A DNA stretch of 41,097 nucleotides from Bacteroidales bacterium Bact_22 (GTDB taxonomy: Bacteria > Bacteroidota > Bacteroidia > Bacteroidales > F082), in NCBI GenBank assembly GCA_001603665.1, contig LUZN01000046.1:1-41097 (forward strand), given 5' to 3'. Below are positions 8,701 through 17,158 of the stretch, piece by piece (positions within the stretch are counted from its first letter, which is position 1; every line of letters begins with the position of its first letter). The notes below the pieces were generated by a model. The model saw nothing but the letters and a program-made list of their open reading frames with translations, did not search any database and was not told the origin of the DNA. Position numbers and translations under genes: made by a program.

Positions 8701-10980
8701 ATGAAATGGCTCGTAAGACATAGGAAACTGAAGATCACCCTACTCGTTCTTACGGGCCTTTTCATTGCGTTTTTATGCATTCCTGTTCCTAAGTTCGACA
8801 AGCCCTATTCCACCGTCTTGACGGCTCGGAACGACGAGTTGCTTGGCGCGAAGATCGCCGACGACGGACAGTGGCGTTTCCCCGCCACCAACAGCTATTC
8901 GCAGAAATATGTCGACTGTCTGTTGGAATACGAAGACCGCTGGTTTTACTACCATCCGGGCTTTAACCCCGTGTCATTTGTCAAGGCTTTGATTGACAAC
9001 ATCAAGGCCGGTGAGGTCGTAAGAGGAGGCAGCACCCTCTCGATGCAGGTGGTACGCCTCTCGCGCGACAACCCACCGAGAACCTACGGCGAGAAGCTGC
9101 TCGAGGTCGTGCTGGCCATGCGGCTGGAGCTCCGTTATTCCAAGAAAGAGATCCTCGACCTCTATGCCGCCAACGCCCCCTTCGGAGGCAACGTGGTAGG
9201 CATCGACGCAGCCGCATGGCGTTATTTCCACACCACTCCCGACAATCTCTCGTGGGCCGAGGCAGCCACCTTGGCGGTGCTGCCCAACGCCCCGTCGCTG
9301 ATACATCCGGGGCGGTCGCGCGAGAGGCTCAAGGAGAAACGCGACGACCTGCTACAACGCCTGATGCCGAAGATCTCTGAAGAAGACGTCGAGCTCGCCA
9401 TGATGGAGGACATCCCCGAGCGACCGTTCGAGATCCCGATGCTAGCATACCATTACCTCGCCGAGAAGGACAGACACCATCATGGCGAGCACATCGGAAG
9501 CACTATCGACGCCAGCTTACAGCAGTCGGTGATCGACATCATGAGACGTCATCACGAGCTCAACGTACAGAACAGCATCGACAACGCGGCGGTGTATGTC
9601 GTTGATTATCTTAACGATGAGATCATCGCCTACGTCGGCAACAACTGGGACGCCGACGACGCCCGCATGGTCGACATGATACAGGCGCAACGCTCCACTG
9701 GCAGCATACTGAAGCCGTTTCTCTTCGCCGCCATGCTCGATGAAGGCAATCTCCTGCCTCAGATGGTAATCCCCGACGTACCGATGAGTCTCTCGGGCTT
9801 CACGCCGAAGAACTACAGCGGCGAATACTGGGGCGCGGTGACGGCCGACAAGGCCCTTCAGAACTCGCTCAACGCACCTTTCGTGCATCTCTTGAAGGAA
9901 TACGGACAGCAACGGTTCCACACACTCTTGAAACAGCTCGACTTGCGAGGCATCGTCTTCGATGCCGAGCATTACGGACTCTCACTGATAGTGGGCGGTG
10001 CCGAGTCGTCGTTGTACGACATCACCAACGCCTACGCCAAGATGGGGCGTAAGCTCGCATCGCATGTCAACGAGCACTACGACGTGGTTGTCGACGACGA
10101 CACCTCGCCGTTTTCGGCGGAGGCCATCGCCGAGACCTTCCATGTGATGCTGGGCCTCACGCGTCCGGTGAGCCAGGCGGGCTGGGGCGGCTTCGCCTCG
10201 TCGCATAAGGTGGCGTGGAAGACAGGCACTAGCTACGGTTTCAAGGACGCGTGGGCCATCGGACTCACCGACCGCTACGTGGTGGGCGTGTGGGTCGGCA
10301 ACGCCGACGGCGAGGGGCGCCCAGGCCTGACTGGCGTGGGCGCCGCGGCACCGCTGATGTTCGACGTCATCGGGAAACTCAACGACGACTACACCTACCC
10401 TGCCAACACCTCCGGAAGCGTCATGATCGAGGTGTGCGCAGAGTCGGGATATCCGAAGTCGGAATACTGCCAGCATACAAAGACGATACGCGCTGTCGAC
10501 GTGGAGAATCAGACAGGCGTCTGTCCTTACCACAAGAAGGTGTTTTTGGACGAGTCGCATCAATATCACGTCAAGCCCGACTGCTACGATGTCGATCAGA
10601 AGAATTACGAGGTTTTCTATGTCTTGCCGCCTGTCATGGAGTGGTTCTACAAGAAACACTCGCCTTTGTTCAGACCTTTGCCGGCGCTCTATCCGGGCTG
10701 TGGCGCAGCGCATCCCGACGATGTGATGGCGTTCGTTTACCCTAAAGACGACGCGAGAATCACCATCCCTATCGGCATACGTGGCGACCGCCAGCAGGTG
10801 GTGTTTGAGATAGCCCATCGCAACCCGCAAAAGACCATCTTCTGGACCTTAAACGACAAGTTTTTAGGCCAGACACGACTCAACCATCAGATGCCCATCG
10901 ACGTGGAACGCGGCACCTACACCCTCCGCTGTGTCGACGAGGACGGCGTGGAACTGATCCGCAAAATTTTAGTGCAATAA
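8701..10980 (+). CDS. pbpC: Penicillin-binding protein 1C
   Basis: This bifunctional peptidoglycan synthase (759 aa) polymerises glycan strands and cross-links peptides on the outer face of the inner membrane. It has one N-terminal membrane helix (about residues 11-29). The GT51 transglycosylase domain follows, with catalytic Glu78 in YEDRWFYYHPG and the RGGSTLSMQ motif at 108-116. The transpeptidase domain shows the SxxK motif at Ser335-Lys338 (TGSILKPF), SLN at 389-391 and KTGTS at 507-511, so all active-site motifs are intact. The C-terminal 150 or so residues form the BiPBP_C beta domain typical of PBP1C, including a Cys-containing stretch (ESGYPKSEYC). It starts at ATG 8701, one base after the macroglobulin stop, so the two are co-transcribed. 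The pair is conserved in many Gram-negatives. Confidence 0.95.
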   Translation: MKWLVRHRKLKITLLVLTGLFIAFLCIPVPKFDKPYSTVLTARNDELLGAKIADDGQWRFPATNSYSQKYVDCLLEYEDRWFYYHPGFNPVSFVKALIDNIKAGEVVRGGSTLSMQVVRLSRDNPPRTYGEKLLEVVLAMRLELRYSKKEILDLYAANAPFGGNVVGIDAAAWRYFHTTPDNLSWAEAATLAVLPNAPSLIHPGRSRERLKEKRDDLLQRLMPKISEEDVELAMMEDIPERPFEIPMLAYHYLAEKDRHHHGEHIGSTIDASLQQSVIDIMRRHHELNVQNSIDNAAVYVVDYLNDEIIAYVGNNWDADDARMVDMIQAQRSTGSILKPFLFAAMLDEGNLLPQMVIPDVPMSLSGFTPKNYSGEYWGAVTADKALQNSLNAPFVHLLKEYGQQRFHTLLKQLDLRGIVFDAEHYGLSLIVGGAESSLYDITNAYAKMGRKLASHVNEHYDVVVDDDTSPFSAEAIAETFHVMLGLTRPVSQAGWGGFASSHKVAWKTGTSYGFKDAWAIGLTDRYVVGVWVGNADGEGRPGLTGVGAAAPLMFDVIGKLNDDYTYPANTSGSVMIEVCAESGYPKSEYCQHTKTIRAVDVENQTGVCPYHKKVFLDESHQYHVKPDCYDVDQKNYEVFYVLPPVMEWFYKKHSPLFRPLPALYPGCGAAHPDDVMAFVYPKDDARITIPIGIRGDRQQVVFEIAHRNPQKTIFWTLNDKFLGQTRLNHQMPIDVERGTYTLRCVDEDGVELIRKILVQ

Positions 10981-11019
10981 AAAAATCAATCAATTTTATA
11001 AATAATTGAAAGATATATC

Positions 11020-11103
11020 ATAGGGACAAAAACCCATTTCATTATTTGCAAACATCTGTTTATCAACATTTTACAATCGGACATTTCAAAATAATAGGGA
11101 CAA
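11020..11103 (+). repeat. Spaced direct repeat ATAGGGACAA upstream of the TPR gene
   Basis: The 10-mer ATAGGGACAA occurs at 11020-11029 and again at 11094-11103, 74 bp apart, in the 181-bp AT-rich gap between pbpC and the TPR gene. It lies upstream of the likely promoter. It could be a pair of regulator sites, or chance. Confidence 0.35.
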
Positions 11104-11141
11104 TCTATCGAGTAAGCACTTCAATCTCTTGACAGATTGTT

Positions 11142-11159
11142 TATTTTTGACTAATTTTG
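11142..11159 (+). promoter_or_regulatory. Candidate -7 boxes for the TPR regulator gene
   Basis: Two TAnnTTTG matches stand close together: TATTTTTG at 11142-11149 and TAATTTTG at 11152-11159. The signal-peptide start codon is at 11162, so the first would leave a leader of only a few nucleotides and the second would leave none. Either the gene is nearly leaderless or one box is fortuitous. No clear -33 TTTG is seen. Confidence 0.35.
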
Positions 11160-11161
11160 CG

Positions 11162-12526
11162 ATGATGAAAAATTGTTCGACATATTTGGTGTTGATAATC
11201 ATTATCTTGACGCTTGCCGCATGCAATAATCAGGCAAATAATCAAGAAAAGGCACTATCTTTGTATGAGGAAGGCGTGCGCCTGCGTGAGGAAAAGCGTT
11301 CGGAAGAGGCAGCGGAATGTTTCTTGAAGGCTTTGGAATTTTTGCAAAATAACAATACAGAGACGTTTCAGGAAACGTCTCTACGGGCACAAATCAACGA
11401 TAACCTCGGTGCGTTGTATTTAAAACACGGTATTTTCGACGGTGCATTCGACGCTCACAACGATGCATTGCAATGTTTCAAGCAGCTTGGCGATTCAACA
11501 GGCATGATGAATGCCTATCGCAACTGCGGTCGTGCGATGCGCTCACAGGAACAATATGCTTTTGCCAAACAATATTACGATTCGGCATTCTTCATCGCCA
11601 CCTTAATTAATGATAAGGCAATGTTAGGAGATCTTTATCTGGAAATCGGGCGCGACTATTACATGGAAACGGGTGATTTCGGCAAAGGCATTGAATATGT
11701 GAACCATGCATTGGAAGGCGAATTGAACGATAACGACACCGACATCGCCAACATGACCTTGGGCATCCTATATTATTATTCCAACGATTTCAACCTTGCA
11801 AAAACCTATTTGAACAAGGCCTTGCGAAGCGAACGTCCGGGACTGAAAATGTCAGTGTATCAGACGCTTTACGCCATCGCTTACTATGAGGGCGACTATA
11901 AAACGGCGGTGTATTACCAGCAACTTTCCTCCGAAAACATGCTTGAATCGGAGCAGAAACAATCGGGAGAGACTATGCAGCGATTGAAGTCGGAATATGA
12001 GCTGAAAGCCCAGAAAAACGCCATGGAGAGCCTGCACAGAAATCATAGTCTAAAATTGTATCTTATTATCGCGCTATCAATAATAGCTTTTTTAGTTATT
12101 CTATTGATAATAAAGAGAAAAATAAATGAAAACAAGATAAAGGCACTTGAAAAAGAGCTGGAGATGCGCAATAAAATCATGCTTAGCAACAAGGTGTTTG
12201 TGACGGCGAAAAACCTTGGCGAACATCTCACCTCCGATACCTTAGGCTTTGTGTTGGACGACAGCGACTGGGACGATTTCATCAGTCTCACCGACATGAT
12301 TTTCAACGATTTCTCGAAGCGGCTGCTTGCCACTTATCCTAAGCTTGGCAAGTGGGACGTTCGCATATGCTGTCTTTGCAAAAACGGTTTTTCCAACCAA
12401 GTGATTTCAATCTTATTGGATACGCAAACCGACTCGTTTTATAAAAGAAAGACTCGAATCAGGCAACAAAAAATGGAGTTGCCGAACGACAAACGGACAT
12501 TTGAAGAAATTATTAATGCGATATAA
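11162..12526 (+). CDS. TPR lipoprotein with one membrane helix and C-terminal regulator-like domain
   Basis: This protein (454 aa) begins MMKNCSTYLVLIIIILTLAACNN, a lipoprotein signal with lipobox LAAC. I chose ATG 11162 (11165 is equally possible) because an upstream in-frame start at 11129 would bury the signal. Residues 30-280 are tetratricopeptide repeats (for example SEEAAECFLKALEF and DGAFDAHNDALQCFKQLGD). A membrane helix lies at about 297-318 (LYLIIALSIIAFLVILLII), then a coiled linker (KALEKELEMRNK), then an end domain with LLATYPKLGKWDVRICCLCKNGFSNQVISILL. That tail is like the helix-turn-helix-like ends of Bacteroidetes TPR transcription regulators. I infer a membrane-spanning sensor, possibly acting on the next genes. 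A REP-like palindrome is embedded in frame at residues 66-75. Substrate and target are unknown. Confidence 0.75.
   Translation: MMKNCSTYLVLIIIILTLAACNNQANNQEKALSLYEEGVRLREEKRSEEAAECFLKALEFLQNNNTETFQETSLRAQINDNLGALYLKHGIFDGAFDAHNDALQCFKQLGDSTGMMNAYRNCGRAMRSQEQYAFAKQYYDSAFFIATLINDKAMLGDLYLEIGRDYYMETGDFGKGIEYVNHALEGELNDNDTDIANMTLGILYYYSNDFNLAKTYLNKALRSERPGLKMSVYQTLYAIAYYEGDYKTAVYYQQLSSENMLESEQKQSGETMQRLKSEYELKAQKNAMESLHRNHSLKLYLIIALSIIAFLVILLIIKRKINENKIKALEKELEMRNKIMLSNKVFVTAKNLGEHLTSDTLGFVLDDSDWDDFISLTDMIFNDFSKRLLATYPKLGKWDVRICCLCKNGFSNQVISILLDTQTDSFYKRKTRIRQQKMELPNDKRTFEEIINAI
11357..11384 (+). repeat. REP-like palindrome inside the TPR regulator gene
   Basis: This 28-bp element has the plan (AC)AGAGACG, 10-bp core TTTCAGGAAA, CGTCTCTAC. 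Eleven-base arms (AGAGACGTTTC and GAAACGTCTCT) pair perfectly around 2 bases. The outer nine-base arms match those of the two palindromes at the RAYT transposase except for the first two bases. Here it is translated in frame as TETFQETSLR (residues 66-75 of the TPR protein). Confidence 0.75.
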
Positions 12527-12531
12527 TCCCT

Positions 12532-12570
12532 CGTCATTTCGACCGAAACGAAGCGGAGTGGAGAAATCTC
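12532..12570 (+). repeat. Dispersed repeat, TCATTTCGA family, half element (copy A)
   Basis: The sequence runs CGTCATTTCGACCGAAACG and ends GGAGTGGAGAAATCTC. It closely matches copy B at 29207-29244 and the left half of the inverted repeat at 33083-33195. It sits in the 76-bp gap between the TPR regulator and the Asp-box T9SS gene. Such elements are common between genes in Bacteroidetes. No right half is present here. Confidence 0.7.
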
Positions 12571-12602
12571 AAACAAAAAAATAAACAACAAATAAATATA
12601 CT

Positions 12603-15548
12603 ATGAAAAAGCTATTATCAATTTTAGCAATTTGCTTCAGCATCTGCACCTCGCTGACGGCACAAAACATCTGGAAACCTATTGACATGAATGGTGTCTT
12701 TATAGGGACTACTTCAGACGGAAGCATTATCACCGGACGTCATATTTACGGCGGTCCTGAAATTTTTATCGTTGAACGTTCGCAAGACGACGGCGCTACA
12801 TGGCAACAAATTCTGAGTTTTTCAGATATTCAAGGTGTTGGAAATGGTTTTACAATCAACGATGAAGGCAGAATTATTATTCTCGGGAATGAAGTGACTC
12901 CATATGGAAGTGGAACAAGTACTTATCACGTGTTCTACTCCGACGACGACGGAGACACCTGGCAGGAAACAGAAGAAACGGTTGGTATTATACTGGCAGG
13001 TGGTGAAATAGGAGGTGTTTGCGCTCCTAATGATGATATTGTTGTTATTTGGTTAACCAATGGAATGATGGAATGCACCATTGACGGTGGTCAAACATGG
13101 GAAAACTGTTGGCTTTATTCTGGTTTGATTTACGACCTTGAAGTAAGCGATGTGATTGTCAACGCATCAGGCAATATTTATTTCAGTATTTACCATCCTT
13201 TCCTGACCTATGGCGTTGGTGTTTATTATTCTTATTTATTTGACATATATAATTTATATCAAAACCCTGAATTGGTGGCTTTTGAAGGAATTGCTGTACA
13301 AAATCTGGAGTTTGACCCCGAAGGCAACGTGGTGGCTGGCGGTGGCGGAGAATTCCAGCAGCAACCGGGTTTCTATCTCGTGCCTGACAAAAGATTTGTC
13401 ATAGCTGACAACGGCATCATCTACGACCTTCACGATGTAGGCGAAAATAACAACCATTACACGGTTTTGCGTTATTCTGGCAACCATGGTGAGACTTTCT
13501 ATGAATACGGCGAGGCACTGCAACTCTATTCACCTGCACCTGGCGGCATGGGTGACGGGTATTTATGGAAAGGTTGTGATGGGCATCTGTATTTCCGCGG
13601 TAATAACGTTTACAAGAAAAGCGTCTTCAACACCAACGATATCCATTACATCGAGGGCGAAGTCGTTGTTTCACCTTTTGCTTTTGCCTTTGGAAATTAT
13701 CCGTATGGTGCAGGACAGGCCATCCGAGTGGATGACGACCACATCTATCCCGTGACGGTGGATGGCTTCCGTCCCGAGCCCACCGATTTGAGCCGACTCA
13801 TCGTGCGTTATGATACCATCCCCATGGGTGCCACCATCGGCGCGTTTGGAACTATCAAAGAGATGCATGATTATACTGGACATTCGGAAAACGTGCTTGA
13901 TATTATTCAGACCACGGCGCATTATTACGATGCCATCACCGCAACGCTTGAAGCAAATTGGGAGGATAATAAAGTGATTATTACAACCCCAAATCCTCCT
14001 TACCAAACATATTACATCACCATCAACGGCGAGCAGCAAGAATTCCCGCTTACCTTAAATGGCATAACATTAAATGCGGGATGTCTGCCTCGTACCTTCA
14101 TCGGACATTGCGGCATCCAGACGAACCAATACGCAAATCAGTATTATGGAATGGAATTGGTTGATATTCAACCATTTCTGAATTATAACTACCAATTAGA
14201 AGACGGTACGTTGACCACAAATTATTGGGATCCGCCCTGCCTTTCCTGCCCTTGTGAAGAAGACGAGAACCAGCATTTCTTGACTTTCCTCGTTGGCGAT
14301 TTCACGTTCCCCAGTCCTTTTTATCTGATGCGCAATGGCCGACTTTACAAAAACACGTTTATTAACAACGATGTTTTCAGAGAAGGCATGCACGTGGATA
14401 TCAAAGGAATACATCATCTTCGCTATGATATGCCTGGCAATGAGGTAAATGTTGTAGAATTGGTGGAGATGGACACCGACGAGGAAGCCATCTTGACTGG
14501 AACCGTTATTGATGCTCCCATGCCACACACCGGATACATTGCTGTACCGGGAATGGAGCTAGCTTTTATGGCGAATGGCAAGAGATATTATCTCGAAAAC
14601 GAACAAGACTATGATGGCGGTCAATGGATCCTCGTGGGTAACGATACCATTTATACCGGTCAGGAAATCACGGCAACGTTTACAACCAAAATGATGTTGG
14701 ATTTCAACCAGCATTTCTATTACCGTATTAACATCACCGCAGCGGAACCTGTTAAAAACAACTTTCCTATCGGAACTGAATGGTATTATGAAATTACAAA
14801 TGACAATGGCAGTGTAACCTACCAATATCTCGAATGTGCTGCCGACACCACCATTAACGACAAGCCGATTCATATTCTTGTAAGAATCAACACTTTATAC
14901 GACAAACAAGAGGTTATCACCCATGAATACATCTATGAGGGAAATAACAAAGTGTATTGGTGGAACAAGACTTTAGGCGAGTTTACAACGCTTTACGACT
15001 TTGGTGCTGAAGTCGGTGACGAATGGGAAATAAAAGTGGGCACGCAGACTATTCCGGTGCACGTGGATGCGGCACAAACCGTCACCTACAAGAGTCAGGA
15101 ATACAAAATGCTCAGCATCAGCGACCCCGACGACATCTTTACAGGCGACATCATCTGCGGAATAGGCCATCTCACCAGTTTCTTCCCTGAAAAACTGATG
15201 ACAAAAGGCTATCGTGTAGAAGGCATCCGTTGCTTCTGGCAAGACGGAAACTTGGTGTATCAAAACGGCGATTTGGATTGCGACGAAATCTACGAACAAC
15301 ATCATTTCGGCATCGATGAATTTGATAACGAAAGCGGATTAATTATTTATCCAAATCCATCCCATGACGTCCTATATGTCCTATCAAAAAATATCAATTT
15401 AGAATACCGCATCATCAACCTGATGGGTCAAACCCTTATAGTTGGCGAAATCATATCTGAAAACCAACAAATTAATGTTTCATCATTGCCAAAAGGTATT
15501 TATTTCATCACGGTCAATAATGCATCTCAGAAATTTGTCATCAAATAA
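12603..15548 (+). CDS. Secreted Asp-box (BNR-like) protein with T9SS sorting domain
   Basis: This 981-aa protein carries a signal peptide (MKKLLSILAICFSICTSLTA, then Q) and ends in a type A T9SS sorting domain (GLIIYPNPSHDVLYV ... GIYFITVNNASQKFVIK). It should therefore be exported across the outer membrane and anchored or released. The N-terminal third holds Asp-box motifs (S/T-x-D-x-G-x-T-W): SQDDGATW near 60, SDDDGDTW near 113, TIDGGQTW near 159, and a looser SGNHGETF near 292. They indicate a BNR/sortilin-like beta-propeller. The conserved catalytic residues of a sialidase are not evident, so it is not called one. The middle, with a cysteine-rich CLSCPCEEDE at about 549, and the later beta-rich region are unassigned. 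The next gene starts 5 bases after this stop, so the two cargos are co-expressed. An A-rich leader precedes ATG 12603. Confidence 0.8.
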   Translation: MKKLLSILAICFSICTSLTAQNIWKPIDMNGVFIGTTSDGSIITGRHIYGGPEIFIVERSQDDGATWQQILSFSDIQGVGNGFTINDEGRIIILGNEVTPYGSGTSTYHVFYSDDDGDTWQETEETVGIILAGGEIGGVCAPNDDIVVIWLTNGMMECTIDGGQTWENCWLYSGLIYDLEVSDVIVNASGNIYFSIYHPFLTYGVGVYYSYLFDIYNLYQNPELVAFEGIAVQNLEFDPEGNVVAGGGGEFQQQPGFYLVPDKRFVIADNGIIYDLHDVGENNNHYTVLRYSGNHGETFYEYGEALQLYSPAPGGMGDGYLWKGCDGHLYFRGNNVYKKSVFNTNDIHYIEGEVVVSPFAFAFGNYPYGAGQAIRVDDDHIYPVTVDGFRPEPTDLSRLIVRYDTIPMGATIGAFGTIKEMHDYTGHSENVLDIIQTTAHYYDAITATLEANWEDNKVIITTPNPPYQTYYITINGEQQEFPLTLNGITLNAGCLPRTFIGHCGIQTNQYANQYYGMELVDIQPFLNYNYQLEDGTLTTNYWDPPCLSCPCEEDENQHFLTFLVGDFTFPSPFYLMRNGRLYKNTFINNDVFREGMHVDIKGIHHLRYDMPGNEVNVVELVEMDTDEEAILTGTVIDAPMPHTGYIAVPGMELAFMANGKRYYLENEQDYDGGQWILVGNDTIYTGQEITATFTTKMMLDFNQHFYYRINITAAEPVKNNFPIGTEWYYEITNDNGSVTYQYLECAADTTINDKPIHILVRINTLYDKQEVITHEYIYEGNNKVYWWNKTLGEFTTLYDFGAEVGDEWEIKVGTQTIPVHVDAAQTVTYKSQEYKMLSISDPDDIFTGDIICGIGHLTSFFPEKLMTKGYRVEGIRCFWQDGNLVYQNGDLDCDEIYEQHHFGIDEFDNESGLIIYPNPSHDVLYVLSKNINLEYRIINLMGQTLIVGEIISENQQINVSSLPKGIYFITVNNASQKFVIK

Positions 15549-15553
15549 ATGTC

Positions 15554-17149
15554 ATGAAACGAATACTGCTCTCGCTGGTTCTCGTCTGGATATTCGGATG
15601 TGCTGAAGCCCAATCCGACCTTGAGGCTATGATGGCCGCACGTGGGGAATATTATTTCTCCATCGGGATTCAACAACCCGAAGAGGCCGCTCAGCTTACA
15701 CACCTCTGCTCCATCGACAGGCTGGATGGCCTAAACCTGATTTGCTACGCAAACGCTGAGCAATATCAACGGCTTTTGGCAAAAGGTTATCATCCTACGT
15801 TGCTCACTCCTCCATCAATGGAACAGGATTATGCCATGTGGGACGGCACCAATCGCGAAGCTTACGACTGGGACGCTTATCCAACCTACGATGCGTATCA
15901 GGATATGATGCAGCATTATGCCAATGATTATCCCGAAAGATGCTCTTATTTGGAACTGGGCACTCTTGCAAGTGGACGCAAGCTGATGTTTTGCCGCATC
16001 AACAACGGCGAGCCGGACGGCAAACCGAAGTTTCTTTACACCTCCACCATGCACGGCGACGAGCTGACTGGCATGATGCTGATGCTTCGCCTTATCGATG
16101 AGTTTTGCACCAGCAACAATCCACGAATTCTGAATCTGATAGAGAACCTCGACATCTTCATTTCGCCTTGTACCAATCCCGATGGAACTTATTATGGTGG
16201 AAACAACACCGTGAGTGGCGCCAGACGCCGCAACGCCAACGACGTAGACCTGAACCGCAACTATCCGGATTTCGACAACGGTCCGCATCCCGATGGCTAC
16301 GAATACCAGCCTGAAACACTTTGGATGATGGAGCTGGCTGAGCAATATCCTTTTACGATGGCTGCCAACTATCATGGCGGTGCCGAGGTAATGAACTATC
16401 CTTGGGACACCTACCAGCCGCTTCATCCCGACGATGCATGGTGGCAGCTGGTGTGTCATGAATATGCCGACTTGACCCATCAACATGACCCCGTTTATAT
16501 GAGCGACTACAACAACGGAATTGTTAACGGCTATGTTTGGTTTCCTATCTATGGCAGCAGGCAGGATTACATGAACTATTACGCCCAATGCCGCGAAGTA
16601 ACCATAGAATGCTCGTTCTCCCATACGCCCGACCCGTCGCAGATGCCGATGTACTGGACATATAACCACGAGAGCATGCTGTGCTACATGGAGCAAAGTC
16701 TTTTCGGAATTCACGGCGCCGTCACCGACTCGATTACAGGCGAACCTTTGGAAGCGGCAGTCTTCATTGAAGGTCACGACCATCACGGCTCGGAGGTCAG
16801 CAGCCATCTGCCTGCAGGCGACTACCATCGACCCATCAAAGGCGGTACCTACGATGTGACATTTTCTTGCGAGGGATATCGCCCCAAAACCTTCACGCTG
16901 ACAGTGACCGACCGCGAAACTTTGGTTCATGATGTGCAACTGGTTACAAAAACCTATGGATTGGACGAAAACTATGTTTGGGGCGATTGTCAATATCCAT
17001 CAGAATATCGAATCATCGACCTAACTGGTCATATCCTGATGACAGGCAGGATTGAATCAGAATCGCAAAAAATTGATTTTTCAAACCTGCCAAAGGGAAT
17101 TTATTTCATCAAAATTGGCGGTTCGACAACGAAATTATTGAAATATTAA
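15554..17149 (+). CDS. Secreted M14 zinc carboxypeptidase with T9SS sorting domain
   Basis: This is a secreted metallocarboxypeptidase (531 aa). Active-site residues of family M14 are all visible: zinc ligands His167 and Glu170 (MHGDELTG), substrate-binding Asn-Arg at 234-235 (VDLNRNYPDF), third ligand His274 (ANYHGGAEVMNYPW) and catalytic Glu352 (EVTIECSFSH). After the enzyme comes a carboxypeptidase regulatory-like beta domain (about 373-455, GIHGAVTDSITGEPLEAAVF). A short T9SS type A sorting domain ends the protein (SEYRIIDLTGHILM ... KGIYFIKIGG). The signal peptide is MKRILLSLVLVWIFGCAEA. Its Cys has Phe at -2, a poor lipobox, so signal peptidase I cleavage is preferred. Its gene follows the Asp-box cargo by 5 bases. 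The likely role is extracellular trimming of peptides for uptake. Confidence 0.9.
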   Translation: MKRILLSLVLVWIFGCAEAQSDLEAMMAARGEYYFSIGIQQPEEAAQLTHLCSIDRLDGLNLICYANAEQYQRLLAKGYHPTLLTPPSMEQDYAMWDGTNREAYDWDAYPTYDAYQDMMQHYANDYPERCSYLELGTLASGRKLMFCRINNGEPDGKPKFLYTSTMHGDELTGMMLMLRLIDEFCTSNNPRILNLIENLDIFISPCTNPDGTYYGGNNTVSGARRRNANDVDLNRNYPDFDNGPHPDGYEYQPETLWMMELAEQYPFTMAANYHGGAEVMNYPWDTYQPLHPDDAWWQLVCHEYADLTHQHDPVYMSDYNNGIVNGYVWFPIYGSRQDYMNYYAQCREVTIECSFSHTPDPSQMPMYWTYNHESMLCYMEQSLFGIHGAVTDSITGEPLEAAVFIEGHDHHGSEVSSHLPAGDYHRPIKGGTYDVTFSCEGYRPKTFTLTVTDRETLVHDVQLVTKTYGLDENYVWGDCQYPSEYRIIDLTGHILMTGRIESESQKIDFSNLPKGIYFIKIGGSTTKLLKY

Positions 17150-17158
17150 CATTCGTCC

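Noticed and set aside
9982-10830. Open frame of 282 codons opposite pbpC
   Set aside because: It lies wholly within the transpeptidase and C-terminal domains of pbpC. Its composition (Arg, His, Val rich) is typical of a shadow frame.
12603-15548. Sialidase function for the Asp-box protein
   Set aside because: Asp boxes occur in many beta-propellers. The catalytic Arg triad and Tyr/Glu pair could not be located.
15602-15604. Cys in the signal peptide of the M14 peptidase as a lipobox
   Set aside because: The residue at -2 is Phe and the peptide has a good AEA signal peptidase I site. T9SS cargos use that route.
15815-16993. Open frame of 392 codons on the minus strand opposite the M14 peptidase
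   Set aside because: The sense gene has all M14 active-site residues and a T9SS end. The antisense reading has no signal, domain or promoter and is a by-product of codon bias.
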